Positions 17,477 to 25,553 of a stretch of 61,025 bases of DNA are shown here, piece by piece. Made by a program: the position numbers and the translations under genes. Origin of the DNA: an uncultured Bacteroidota bacterium (GTDB lineage: Bacteria > Bacteroidota > Bacteroidia > Bacteroidales > P3); contig CACYSB010000014.1 in the NCBI GenBank assembly GCA_902777005.1, forward strand, positions 1 through 61,025. The letters are read 5' to 3'. Under the pieces are notes generated by a model that saw nothing but the letters and a program-made list of their open reading frames with translations, searched no databases and was not told where the DNA came from. The stretch's first letter is position 1, and the number at the start of each line of letters is the position of its first letter.

Positions 17477-17592
17477 CTCGCCAAGGCTCTGGACTGCCTG
17501 AATGTAGATAAGCAACGAATAACTCACGCCCATGCGTGAACTACCCTTAACTTATTCTCACATTCAATAGAATTGTCCAGATTCTTGGCGAG
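17477..17592. repeat. 116-bp imperfect inverted repeat upstream of the LRR gene
   Basis: Outer arms 17477-17494 and 17575-17592 are complementary at 16 of 18 positions. Inner pairing continues partly (TGAATGT against ACATTCA). A short palindrome CACGCCCATGCGTG sits in the loop. It lies 38 bases upstream of the LRR start, so it could fold in the mRNA leader, or be a small mobile or invertible segment. No TTTG/TAnnTTTG promoter is visible within it. Confidence 0.6.
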
Positions 17593-17645
17593 AGAATAAT
17601 GGGCGGTTAGCTCATTGTATTATGTCAATGTTTTTATCTCATACT

Positions 17646-17954
17646 TTAATCAATAATCATTTTCGCAACTAATATCTTGTCCACAATCACCGTATCACCC
17701 TCTATGTGGAATATAATATTCAGTTTTTTGTTTCTGGTTCGCAACTGCTTTGCATGAGGATGATATCGCTTTATCGTCTTGTATCTGCTTTCGGGAATAA
17801 TGTCAGCAAGATACCTCAACGACATTATCTCTGCTCCTAACTCTTGTGCATACTTGGCTGCATGTTCGGCCGTGCTAACTCTGATGATAAAGTCTGCAAT
17901 ATCATCAATATCAGCGAACACAGTATCAAGTACCTTGACAGAGTATTCCCTCAT
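17646..17954 (-). CDS. RelE/ParE-family toxin
   Basis: Small basic protein of 102 residues with the fold signature of the RelE/ParE superfamily: an N-terminal strand YSVKVLDTVFADIDDIADFI, a helical hairpin HAAKYAQELGAEIMSL, and C-terminal strands RTRNKKLNIIFHIEGDTVIVDKILVAKM. Members cleave mRNA at the ribosome or poison gyrase; which applies here cannot be told. The start overlaps the stop of the upstream 52-residue gene as ATGA, the usual antitoxin-first arrangement. It lies in the AT-rich islet next to the LRR protein. Confidence 0.85.
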   Translation of the reverse strand: MREYSVKVLDTVFADIDDIADFIIRVSTAEHAAKYAQELGAEIMSLRYLADIIPESRYKTIKRYHPHAKQLRTRNKKLNIIFHIEGDTVIVDKILVAKMIID

Positions 17955-18109
17955 AATCTCTCCTGTATTGCTTGCTCCAACTGCTCGACAAACTCCTCAA
18001 CAGTATGTAACCTGTCTTTGGAGATTGGTTGCACCTGCATCTCTTTGCGTTCCGTCGCATGATGCAAATCACGCAAGGTATGCCTTTTCTGTAAAGTAAC
18101 GCTTTCCAT
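17951..18109 (-). CDS. Small antitoxin partner of the RelE/ParE toxin
   Basis: A 52-residue open frame beginning MESVTLQKRHTLRDLHHA and ending FVEQLEQAIQERL. It sits directly before the toxin and shares ATGA with it. The C-terminal helix rich in Glu and Gln is what would wrap the toxin; the N-terminus is too short for a full DNA-binding fold to be recognised. It has its own matched promoter at 18133-18163. The role as antitoxin is inferred from position, size and the four-base overlap. No named antitoxin family was recognised. Confidence 0.7.
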   Translation of the reverse strand: MESVTLQKRHTLRDLHHATERKEMQVQPISKDRLHTVEEFVEQLEQAIQERL

Positions 18110-18132
18110 ACTGTTTTACATTTTTCAAAATG

Positions 18133-18163
18133 CAAAAGTACGAAATGTTTTCCAACCGACAAA
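18133..18163 (-). promoter_or_regulatory. Bacteroidetes-type promoter of the toxin-antitoxin pair
   Basis: On the minus strand TTTG (18160-18163) and TACTTTTG (18133-18140) are separated by exactly 19 bases, matching the -33/-7 consensus. The -7 box ends 23 bases upstream of the antitoxin ATG. Confidence 0.8.
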
Positions 18164-18174
18164 ATTATTCATGA

Positions 18175-18285
18175 AAATCGCGGTCATTTACGGTAATTCA
18201 TGTTGAAGAAAACGACCACGAATCTTACGAATACGACGAATGATTCGTGTCATTTGCGCCATTCGTATTCAAAAAGAAGCTATTA
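18175..18285. repeat. Right inverted repeat of the AT-rich islet and a 9-bp-period stretch
   Basis: 18175-18210 is the inverted partner of 15065-15100 (29 of 36). From about 18218 units beginning CGAAT repeat every nine bases, and the stretch around 18230-18272 is itself partly palindromic (CGAATACG against CGTATTCG). No coding potential is seen from 18110 to 18581 apart from the crt promoter. Confidence 0.6.
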
Positions 18286-18346
18286 ACGATAAATCAACTG
18301 TCAATTGACGGCAATCAACGTCAAGAAAAAAGAGCAGTTTCGTGTC

Positions 18347-18456
18347 CCGTACCCCCTCCGTACCCTCTCCGTACCCGGTCCGACTGTTCACCGGTTGTTT
18401 AACGGTTTTTTGTCGGAGGGAGGTCGGAGAGGGGTCGGAGGGATGTCGTAGTGCCC
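18347..18456. repeat. 11-bp-period inverted-arm element, copy 1
   Basis: Ten consecutive 11-bp steps, each with CG at positions 2-3. The left arm is pyrimidine-rich (unit type CCGTACCCTCT), the core is GACTGTTCACCGGTTG followed by TTTAACGG and a T run, and the right arm is purine-rich (unit type TCGGAGAGGGG), the complement of the left arm. It lies between the divergent antitoxin and crt genes. Three more copies are at 36699, 49612 and 56309, all in the same orientation. Confidence 0.9.
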
Positions 18457-18529
18457 CCGGCACTCCAGTGGAGAGGCGCCGGCGCTCCACCGGAAAGGGC
18501 GGGGCATCAACGGGGCGTTGAAAAATATT

Positions 18530-18560
18530 TTTGCCGTATAAATATTATTTCGTAATTTTG
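18530..18560 (+). promoter_or_regulatory. Promoter of crt-hbd
   Basis: TTTG (18530-18533) and TAATTTTG (18553-18560) are 19 bases apart. The extended -33 reads TTTTGCCG. The -7 box ends 21 bases before the crt ATG at 18582. Confidence 0.85.
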
Positions 18561-18581
18561 CAGTCTCAAAAAAGATACATC

Positions 18582-19391
18582 ATGTACGAACATCTAAAGA
18601 TTGAAGAACGCGACCTTACGGGAGCGAACGCCCCCCTGGGACGCGGCAATGTGGCCATACTGACCATCAGCGCACCAAAGAGCCTCAATGCTCTCAACAG
18701 CAAAATACTGAACGAGATGGGCGACTATCTCGACCATTTCGACAGCCAGAAGTACCGTTGCCTTATCATCACCGGCGACGGCGAGAAGAGTTTTGTGGCG
18801 GGGGCCGACATCAGCGAGATGGCTGGCCTCGACGCCGGGCAGGGCGAGGCTTTCGGCAAGCGCGGCGCCGCGGTGTTCCGCAAGCTGGAGACCCTGCCGG
18901 TGCCGGTGATTGCCGCCGTCAACGGCTTCGCCCTCGGCGGTGGCTGCGAGCTGGCAATGGCCTGCGACATACGCATCTGCTCTGACAACGCCAAGTTCGG
19001 CCAGCCCGAGGTGGGTCTGGGCATCATCCCCGGCTTCAGCGGCACGGTGCGCCTGGCACGCCTGGTGGGCATGGGCATGGCCAAGCAGCTGATATACACC
19101 GGCAAGGCCATACGCGCCGACGAGGCTCTGCGCATCGGCTTGGTGAATGCCGTTATGCCTCAGGCCGAGCTGATGGAGAAGGTCATCGAGATGGCCACCC
19201 AGATTGCCGCACAGGCACCGCTGGCAGTGCGCGCCGCCAAGGAGTGCATCAACGCCGAGTACGACATGGCGGCCGACGAGGCCATAGCCTACGAGAACCG
19301 CGCTTTCGGCCGCTGCTTCGCCACCGAGGACCAGAAGGGCGGCATGAAGGCCTTCCTCGAGAAGGGGAAGTACGAATTCCAAGGAAAGTAA
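18582..19391 (+). CDS. crt: Enoyl-CoA hydratase / 3-hydroxybutyryl-CoA dehydratase (crotonase)
   Basis: Crotonase-fold enzyme of 269 residues that interconverts crotonyl-CoA (or another enoyl-CoA) and the 3-hydroxyacyl-CoA. The oxyanion-hole segment SFVAGADISEM is present, as are both catalytic glutamates: one in FALGGGCELAMA and one in FGQPEVGLGIIPG. The start at ATG 18582 (MYEHLKIEERDL) is chosen because the promoter lies just upstream; an in-frame start further upstream would fall inside the promoter. hbd follows after 31 bases, so the pair probably acts in butyrate (or reverse) metabolism. No thiolase or butyryl-CoA dehydrogenase gene is intact in the window. Confidence 0.93.
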   Translation: MYEHLKIEERDLTGANAPLGRGNVAILTISAPKSLNALNSKILNEMGDYLDHFDSQKYRCLIITGDGEKSFVAGADISEMAGLDAGQGEAFGKRGAAVFRKLETLPVPVIAAVNGFALGGGCELAMACDIRICSDNAKFGQPEVGLGIIPGFSGTVRLARLVGMGMAKQLIYTGKAIRADEALRIGLVNAVMPQAELMEKVIEMATQIAAQAPLAVRAAKECINAEYDMAADEAIAYENRAFGRCFATEDQKGGMKAFLEKGKYEFQGK

Positions 19392-19422
19392 TTATCGTTT
19401 AACAATTTAATAATCAACAATC

Positions 19423-20259
19423 ATGAAAATCTGTGTTATTGGAACCGGCACGATGGCCAAAGGCATTGTGAAGGCCTTCGCCGCCAAGATGCCCGTCACT
19501 ATGAAGAGCCGCACGCAGGCCAGCCTCGACAAGGCTATGGCTTCCATCGCCAAAGGCTACGGCAAACTGGTTGAGAAAGGCAAGATGACCCAGGAACAGG
19601 TCGACGCCCTGCTCAAGAACATCACCACGACCACCGACTACGCCACCTTCGCCGATGCCGACCTCGTCATCGAGGCCGCCGTGGAGGAGATGCAGCTGAA
19701 GAAGGATGTCTTCACCGAGCTCGACGGCATCTGCAAGCCCGAGACCATCTTCGCCACCAACAGCTCGAGCCTGAGCATCACTGAGATTGCCGCCTGCACC
19801 AAGCGTCCGGCCCAGTTCATCGGCATGCACTTCTTCAACCCCGCCGACCGCATGGCCCTGGTGGAGGTGATCCGCGGCCAGCTGACCAGCGACGAGGTGA
19901 CCAAGTGCGTCATCGACCTCAGCACCGAGATCGGCAAGCAGCCCGTCGAGGTTAAGGAAGCCCCCGGCTTTGTGGTCAACCGCATCCTCATCCCGATGAT
20001 CAACGAGGCTGTCGGCATCCTGGCCGACGGTATCGCCAGCGCAGAGGACATCGACAAGTGCATGATGCTCGGCGCCAACCACCCCATGGGCCCGCTGGCT
20101 CTGGCCGACCTCATCGGCAACGATGTGAACCTGGCCATCATGGAAGTGCTCTACAAGGAGTTCGGCGACCCGAAGTATCGTCCGCACCCCCTGCTCCGCA
20201 AGATGGTCCGTGCAGGCCTGCTCGGCCGCAAGACCGGCGAGGGCTTCTACAAGTATTGA
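19423..20259 (+). CDS. hbd: 3-hydroxyacyl-CoA (3-hydroxybutyryl-CoA) dehydrogenase
   Basis: NAD(P)-dependent enzyme of 278 residues that reduces acetoacetyl-CoA to 3-hydroxybutyryl-CoA. The nucleotide loop is GTGTMAKG at the N-terminus. The catalytic histidine lies in [18 protein letters not shown]. The C-terminal dimer domain has [16 protein letters not shown] and ends KTGEGFYKY, a typical family end. Length is normal. It is transcribed with crt. The last 13 bases overlap the 3' end of the convergent miaA. The spacer before it is AT-rich with a weak 7-bp beat. Confidence 0.95.
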   Translation: MKICVIGTGTMAKGIVKAFAAKMPVTMKSRTQASLDKAMASIAKGYGKLVEKGKMTQEQVDALLKNITTTTDYATFADADLVIEAAVEEMQLKKDVFTELDGICKPETIFATNSSSLSITEIAACTKRPAQFIGMHFFNPADRMALVEVIRGQLTSDEVTKCVIDLSTEIGKQPVEVKEAPGFVVNRILIPMINEAVGILADGIASAEDIDKCMMLGANHPMGPLALADLIGNDVNLAIMEVLYKEFGDPKYRPHPLLRKMVRAGLLGRKTGEGFYKY

Positions 20260-21077
20260 TAACGGCGGCACCACGTCAGCTGCTTGCGGGCGTAGTGCCA
20301 AGTGTTGAGCTTAATCATGGCAACGGCATCCTCGAGGGTGCCGTTGCCTTCTATTACCGGGAAGAGCTCGCGGTAGCCGACGGTATTGAGGGTGTTGAGG
20401 TGACGGTAGGACATCAGCGAGCGCACCTCGTCGAGGAGGCCGTCGGCCACCATCTGGTCGACACGGCGGTCTATGCGCTCGCGCAAGGCGGCGGGCTCCA
20501 TCTGCAGCACGCGCACCTCAACGCTGAAGGGACGCGGCTTGGACTCCTGCTCGGCGATGATGTCGCTGTAAGGGCGCCCGGCGGTGAGACACACCTCGAG
20601 CGCACGCTGCAGGCGTACAGGGTTGCGAAGGTCGACACGGGCGTAATATTCGGGGTCGAGCAACCGCAGCTGCGAGCGCTTCTCCTCGATGGGCATCTGC
20701 TGCAGCATGGCGCGCAGCTCGTCGCTGGGCGACGGCAGCACGGCGGGCTTGGCGCGCAAGGCGTCGATATACAGGCCGCTGCCGCCAACGGCGACAACGG
20801 TATCGTGTGTCTCAAACAAATGCTCAATGACGGCCATAGCGTCGTGCTCGTAGTCGTAGATGTTGTACGGCTCGGTGACCGAACGGCAGGCGATGAAGTG
20901 GTGATTGGCGGCGGCAAGTTCGTCGTCGGTGGGACGTGCCACGCCGATTCTCATCTCGCGGTAGAACTGGCGCGAGTCGCATGATATAATCTCTGTGCCC
21001 AGCTCACGAGCGAGTTTTACGGCATAGGCAGTCTTGCCGACAGCTGTAGGCCCTGCTATAATGCAGAGCCGCTTCAT
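20247..21077 (-). CDS. miaA: tRNA dimethylallyltransferase
   Basis: Adds a dimethylallyl group to A37 of tRNAs that read codons starting with U. The 276 residues show the P-loop [12 protein letters not shown], the [19 protein letters not shown] segment and the [10 protein letters not shown] motif. The protein is somewhat short: it ends [17 protein letters not shown], so the usual C-terminal tail after the RKRQLTWxR motif is minimal. Its stop lies within the end of hbd (13-base overlap, convergent). The start overlaps aroA by four bases. Last gene of the dnaG-regulator-aroA-miaA run. Confidence 0.94.
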   Translation of the reverse strand: MKRLCIIAGPTAVGKTAYAVKLARELGTEIISCDSRQFYREMRIGVARPTDDELAAANHHFIACRSVTEPYNIYDYEHDAMAVIEHLFETHDTVVAVGGSGLYIDALRAKPAVLPSPSDELRAMLQQMPIEEKRSQLRLLDPEYYARVDLRNPVRLQRALEVCLTAGRPYSDIIAEQESKPRPFSVEVRVLQMEPAALRERIDRRVDQMVADGLLDEVRSLMSYRHLNTLNTVGYRELFPVIEGNGTLEDAVAMIKLNTWHYARKQLTWCRRYQYL

Positions 21078-22312
21078 GAAACGGCTTTATTGTTAAGCAC
21101 TTTGCCAAACTCCTCCCAAAACTCCGGGAACGACTTGTCGACCACCTCCTGCGCTTCAATCTGCATATCCGGGAAGAGGATGCGCAGCGGCGCAAAGGCC
21201 ATTGCAATGCGGTGGTCGCCGTATGTATGCACAGGCTCTTTGGGGTTGAGGGCAGCAGGCATAATGGTCATTTCCTCACCATTGGCATTGACATTGCCCC
21301 CCATGCGGCGCAACTCTGTGGTGATAGCCATCATCCGGTCACTCTCCTTGAGGGCGATGTTGCTCACGCCCTTTAGCGTAGTACGTACCCCTGCAGCTGC
21401 CGCTGCAACAGCAAAGGTAGGCACCAGGTCCGGACAATCAAGGCAGTTAAACTGCAACGACTTGCCATGTTCAAAGCCCCCTTGCAGGGTCACGCTACGA
21501 CCGGCGGCACGGTATGGCGAGCGCACCTCAGTACTATGAACGCCAAGCTGACGGAAGAAAGCATCAACGGCACTGTCACCCTGACAAGAGTCAAGCTGCA
21601 AGCCTAACAGCCGTATCCGCAACTCCGGCTTCAGCATTGCCATAGTATAGAAATACGAAGCGGCCGACCAATCTCGCTCTATGGTGATAGCCGTGGGCTT
21701 GGGTTTCTTTGACAACGGCTGCACATAATATGTGCGGCCATTGGACGAGCGGCGCACATCAACACCAGCCTGACGCAGCACGTCGGCAGTCATCTCTATG
21801 TATGGACGCGAAGTTGGGCGTGATGTCATCGTGAGCGATATACCATCGGGCATAATGGGCGCTATAAGCAACAATGCACTCACAAACTGACTGCTGAGTA
21901 GCGGATCCACCTGCACGGTGCGCTTGGTGGGGATGCCGCCTTGTATGTGTACCGGCAAAAAGCCTTCCTGTTCCGTACACTCCACACGCAGGCCCATCTG
22001 GCGCAGCGAGTCTATGATGGGGGCCATGGGGCGCTGGCACAGGCGTGCGTCACCGGTGAGCACATGGTGCCCCGGCGTTATGGCCAACAGGGGCATCAGG
22101 AAACGTGCCACCGAGCCGGCGTTGTTGCAGTAGAACAGGTCGGAAGAGCCCTCTTCGAGTTGGCTGAGCAACTGCCGCAGCAGACGTGTATCGCCCGACG
22201 TGGAGAGCTTGCTGATGCGGAAGCGGCTGCCGGTGAGATGGTTTATCATCATCCAGCGGTTGCTCAAGCTCTTCGATGCAGGCAGGTTTATGCGTATGTC
22301 ATTAGTGTTCAT
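21074..22312 (-). CDS. aroA: 3-phosphoshikimate 1-carboxyvinyltransferase (EPSP synthase)
   Basis: Sixth step of the shikimate pathway: joins phosphoenolpyruvate to shikimate 3-phosphate. The 412 residues have the N-terminal LPASKSLSNRWMM (shikimate-phosphate lysine), NNAGSVARFLMPLLA, the SSQFVSALLL segment, and the C-terminal KESDRMMAITTEL and YGDHRIAMAFAPL motifs. The N-terminus starts directly at the first strand, as in other Bacteroidetes. It overlaps the regulator upstream and miaA downstream by four bases each, so translation is probably coupled. Confidence 0.95.
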   Translation of the reverse strand: MNTNDIRINLPASKSLSNRWMMINHLTGSRFRISKLSTSGDTRLLRQLLSQLEEGSSDLFYCNNAGSVARFLMPLLAITPGHHVLTGDARLCQRPMAPIIDSLRQMGLRVECTEQEGFLPVHIQGGIPTKRTVQVDPLLSSQFVSALLLIAPIMPDGISLTMTSRPTSRPYIEMTADVLRQAGVDVRRSSNGRTYYVQPLSKKPKPTAITIERDWSAASYFYTMAMLKPELRIRLLGLQLDSCQGDSAVDAFFRQLGVHSTEVRSPYRAAGRSVTLQGGFEHGKSLQFNCLDCPDLVPTFAVAAAAAGVRTTLKGVSNIALKESDRMMAITTELRRMGGNVNANGEEMTIMPAALNPKEPVHTYGDHRIAMAFAPLRILFPDMQIEAQEVVDKSFPEFWEEFGKVLNNKAVS

Positions 22313-23538
22313 TCAATGTTATACTCTTTCAGTTTGCGGTAAAGTGTACGCTCAGATATATGGAGGTCGGCTGCAGCAAGTTTGCGGCTGCCCTTATGTT
22401 TTTCCAATGCACGTATTATGGCTACCCGTTCCCTGTCTTCGAGAGCAACCGACTCATCCTCTATTATCTCAGGCGTAAGGAATTCCTCTTCATTTTGAGG
22501 TGAGATGTGAGTGGTGAGCGGTGAAAGATGATTTGCTGGCAGATATGAAGGAGCCTGCTTCTGCTCCACCTGCATTTGCGTTCCTTGCGCCATGTGGCCT
22601 ACCATCTGGCGCAGATCATTGATTTCCTGGCGCATCTCGCTTATCATCTGCCCCATACTGAGTGCCTTGAGCAGCAACTCCCGATCCGTAATAGTGTTGC
22701 CCGCCGGAGCTGCATTGTCTATCACCGCCGGCATACGCTCCGTAGGCACATAAGATAAGTAGTTCTGCAATATGGCCGAGGTGATGGTGCGCTCGGTCTC
22801 CACCACGGCAATCTGCTCGGTGATGTTCTTCAACTCGCGCACATTGCCGTACCACGGATAGTCCATCATCATGTGCTTGGCGTCGTCGGTGAGCACTATC
22901 GGCGGCATGTGGTACTTCTCCGCAACATCGCTCGAGAACTTGCGGAACAGCAGCGGTATGTCGTCCTTGCGTTCGCGCAGCGGCGGCAGGTATATGCTTA
23001 TCTGGTTCAGGCGGTAGTATAGGTCCTCGCGGAAGCGTCCGCTGCGCACAGCCTCCACAATGTCCACGTTAGTGGCGGCCACCACGCGCACGTTAATCTT
23101 CTGCGCCGTACTGCTACCCACGGGTATTATCTCACCGTTCTCGAGCACACGCAACAGCTTCACCTGCATGGCCAGCGGCAGCTCTCCTATCTCGTCGAGG
23201 AATATGGTGCCACCATCGGCTTCCTCGAAGTAGCCCTTGCGACTGCGGTCGGCACCAGTAAAGGCTCCCTTAACATGGCCGAACAGTTCACTCTCTATGG
23301 TGCCCTCGGGGATGGCGCCACAGTTCACTGAGATGAGACCCCTGCCCTGCCGCACATGTTTGCGGAGACTGTTCTCATGAATAATGCGTGAGAAAACATC
23401 CTTACCCACACCGCTCTCGCCGGTGATAAGTATACTCAAATCCGTCGGCGCAACCTGTATAGCCTTGTTGAGAGCCAGCAACAACCTCGGGTCATTGCCT
23501 ATTATGTCGTATCTTTGCTTTAGTGTCTGTATGTCCAT
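22309..23538 (-). CDS. Sigma-54-dependent transcriptional activator without a sensor domain
   Basis: AAA+ activator of sigma-54 RNA polymerase, 409 residues. Walker A is GESGVGKD (40-47), the sigma-54 contact loop GAFTGA is intact at 91-96, and Walker B is GGTIFLDEIGE. The arginine finger region FREDLYYRLNQISIYLPPLRER follows. A Fis-type helix-turn-helix closes the protein (SRKLAAADLHISERTLYRKLKEYNIE). There is no receiver, GAF or PAS domain in front, so control must come from another protein or from expression level. Residues about 337-348 (HLSPLTTHISP) in the linker before the DNA-binding domain are encoded by a 7-bp array. It sits three bases after dnaG. Confidence 0.92.
   Translation of the reverse strand: MDIQTLKQRYDIIGNDPRLLLALNKAIQVAPTDLSILITGESGVGKDVFSRIIHENSLRKHVRQGRGLISVNCGAIPEGTIESELFGHVKGAFTGADRSRKGYFEEADGGTIFLDEIGELPLAMQVKLLRVLENGEIIPVGSSTAQKINVRVVAATNVDIVEAVRSGRFREDLYYRLNQISIYLPPLRERKDDIPLLFRKFSSDVAEKYHMPPIVLTDDAKHMMMDYPWYGNVRELKNITEQIAVVETERTITSAILQNYLSYVPTERMPAVIDNAAPAGNTITDRELLLKALSMGQMISEMRQEINDLRQMVGHMAQGTQMQVEQKQAPSYLPANHLSPLTTHISPQNEEEFLTPEIIEDESVALEDRERVAIIRALEKHKGSRKLAAADLHISERTLYRKLKEYNIE
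22496..22530. repeat. 7-bp array inside the sigma-54 activator gene, five units
   Basis: Units of the type AGTGGTG repeat every seven bases for 35 bases within the coding frame, in the linker between the AAA+ and DNA-binding domains. The complement (CACCACT) resembles the units in the Nudix and cca genes. Confidence 0.75.
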
Positions 23539-23541
23539 TTC

Positions 23542-25512
23542 TCAATGTTTCGGTGTTATCACAAAGCCTAGTGCACGGCCTATCTGCCGCGATATGTCGG
23601 TATATTGTTTTATTTCCGCCAGCAACTGCATCTGTTCCTCTTCCGACGCTCCTATCAGCCGCTCACGGCGTTCCTCTATCATCTGCGCAAGTCGTATGGA
23701 CTTGAAGGTGTTGAGACTGTCGGTGACGTCCTTCAGCAGATTGTCCTCCACCTTCGGCGGATAGATGTTCTTCTTGCGCCACGACTCCTCACAGAGGCTG
23801 TAGGTATCCATCATTACCGTAGCGCAGAAGGTGCGCAGAGCGTCGTCGTTTGAGTCTATGAAGTACTGCGTGTCAACCTTACCCGTCATATCCACCATCA
23901 AGCCGCACTGCTCCAACACACGCTGGCATAGCGGGTGCGAGAACGATAGCTGCTCGCCCCTTATCTCGCTCACCACAATCTGCGCCACGCTGTAGTTGGT
24001 CTCCTGTTGGCTGCCATCCTCGGCGGTGAAAGTCTGGCAGAGAGTCTCGTTGCCGTAGTTGAGCAGCAGTTGCACCAAATGGCGTTCCACTTCCGGCGGT
24101 ACGGAAAGCGGCCTCGCCGGCTCCACTGCCTGTTGCTTCGGCGCTTCCTCCTGCTGCGAAGGCTGAGCTTCAGGCTCAGCACCCTTCTCAGCGGCCTTCT
24201 GCCGTGCCGCACCCATGGCACGGGCCACAGCCGTCGACAGCACCTCCTCGCTAACCTTAAGCATGTGCGAACACTGCCTTATGTATTCGCTGCGCTCCAG
24301 CATGTCGGTCACCAGCGCTATGCTGCGCGCCGTCTCGCTGACCAGCTCGGCCTTGCGTATTGGATCGTCCTTGACGTCATCGAGCAGCACGCGCGTTTTG
24401 TACATGATGAAGTTGTCCTCGTGCATGGCAAGGAACTCCTGCAGTTTGGTGCTGCCATACTTCTGGGCGTAGCTGTCGGGGTCTTCGTCGTCGGGGAAGA
24501 GCACCAGCCTCACATGCATGCCTTCGGCAAAGAGCAGGTCTATGGCCCTCAACGCCGCCTTAACGCCCGCCTTGTCGCCATCGTACAACACAGTTACATT
24601 CGACGTATAGCGCTTGATGAGTCTTATCTGCTCCACCGTCAGCGATGTTCCGCAACTGGCCACGGTGTTCTCCACGCCGCTCTGGTGCATCGATATCACG
24701 TCCACGTTGCCTTCCACCAGATAGCACTTGTCAGTCTTCGCTATGGCGGCACGCGCCTGGTACAGGCCATAAAGTATGCGGCTCTTGTTGTAGATGTCCG
24801 AGTCGGGCGAGTTGACATACTTGGCCGCCTGCTTCTCCTTCGTAAGCACGCGTCCGCTGAAACCCAGCACACGTCCGCTGATGCTATAGATGGGGAACAT
24901 CACGCGTCCGCGGAAGCGGTCGTATTTCTTACCGGTGTCCTCCTTGTAAACTGTCAGGCCCGTCTTCTCAAGCACCGTATCACTGTAGCCCGCCTTCAGC
25001 GCATGGTCGGTGAAGTTGCTCCACTCGTCCAAACAATAGCCGAGGCCAAAGCGCTTGATAATCTCGTCGCTCAGACCGCGTTCATGGAAGTAGCTCAAGC
25101 CCACGGCACGCCCCATATCGTCATTGTACAACAAGTCCGCAAAGTATTTCTGGGCGAACTCGCTCACGTGGAAAAGGCCGTCCCTCTCTGTCTGCCGCTG
25201 CTTCTCCTCCTCGGTCTGCTCCTCCTCCTTGATCTCAATGTGGTATTTGTCTGCCAGCCACCTCAGCGCCTCGGGATAGGTGTAGTGCTCATGCTTCATC
25301 AGGAACTTCACCACATCACCCGCCTCGCCGCAGCCGAAGCACTTGAAAATGCCCTTCGACGGCGACACATAGAACGAGGGCGTCTTCTCGTTGTGGAACG
25401 GGCAGCAGCCTATATGGTTGGCGCCACGCTTCTTCAACGATACAAAGTCACCTATCACCTCCTCAATGCGGGCGGCGTCCGTGATGCGCTGTATGGTCTC
25501 CTGGTCAATCAT
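23542..25512 (-). CDS. dnaG: DNA primase
   Basis: Makes RNA primers for DNA replication. The 656 residues begin with the zinc-binding domain (CPFH at 37-40 and CFGC at 58-61). The RNA polymerase core with a TOPRIM motif follows (YLVEGNVDVISMHQSG, then VTVLYDGDKAGVKAALR with the acidic residues). A low-complexity Glu/Gln/Pro linker (about 440-480) leads to the DnaB-binding C-terminal domain. It has its own promoter at 25521-25552 and heads a run with the sigma-54 activator, aroA and miaA. Confidence 0.96.
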   Translation of the reverse strand: MIDQETIQRITDAARIEEVIGDFVSLKKRGANHIGCCPFHNEKTPSFYVSPSKGIFKCFGCGEAGDVVKFLMKHEHYTYPEALRWLADKYHIEIKEEEQTEEEKQRQTERDGLFHVSEFAQKYFADLLYNDDMGRAVGLSYFHERGLSDEIIKRFGLGYCLDEWSNFTDHALKAGYSDTVLEKTGLTVYKEDTGKKYDRFRGRVMFPIYSISGRVLGFSGRVLTKEKQAAKYVNSPDSDIYNKSRILYGLYQARAAIAKTDKCYLVEGNVDVISMHQSGVENTVASCGTSLTVEQIRLIKRYTSNVTVLYDGDKAGVKAALRAIDLLFAEGMHVRLVLFPDDEDPDSYAQKYGSTKLQEFLAMHEDNFIMYKTRVLLDDVKDDPIRKAELVSETARSIALVTDMLERSEYIRQCSHMLKVSEEVLSTAVARAMGAARQKAAEKGAEPEAQPSQQEEAPKQQAVEPARPLSVPPEVERHLVQLLLNYGNETLCQTFTAEDGSQQETNYSVAQIVVSEIRGEQLSFSHPLCQRVLEQCGLMVDMTGKVDTQYFIDSNDDALRTFCATVMMDTYSLCEESWRKKNIYPPKVEDNLLKDVTDSLNTFKSIRLAQMIEERRERLIGASEEEQMQLLAEIKQYTDISRQIGRALGFVITPKH

Positions 25513-25520
25513 TCACGCTG

Positions 25521-25552
25521 CAAAGATACACAAAATCCCCAATACAGCCAAA
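25521..25552 (-). promoter_or_regulatory. Promoter of dnaG
   Basis: On the minus strand TTTG (25549-25552) and TATCTTTG (25521-25528) are 20 bases apart. The -7 box lies only eight bases upstream of the dnaG ATG, so the transcript leader would be very short or nearly absent. Confidence 0.65.
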
Positions 25553-25553
25553 A

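Noticed and set aside
17477..17592. Invertible promoter of the LRR gene
   Set aside because: Not accepted as a call because no TTTG/TAnnTTTG promoter lies between the arms in either direction and no recombinase gene is in the window. Kept only as an open finding.
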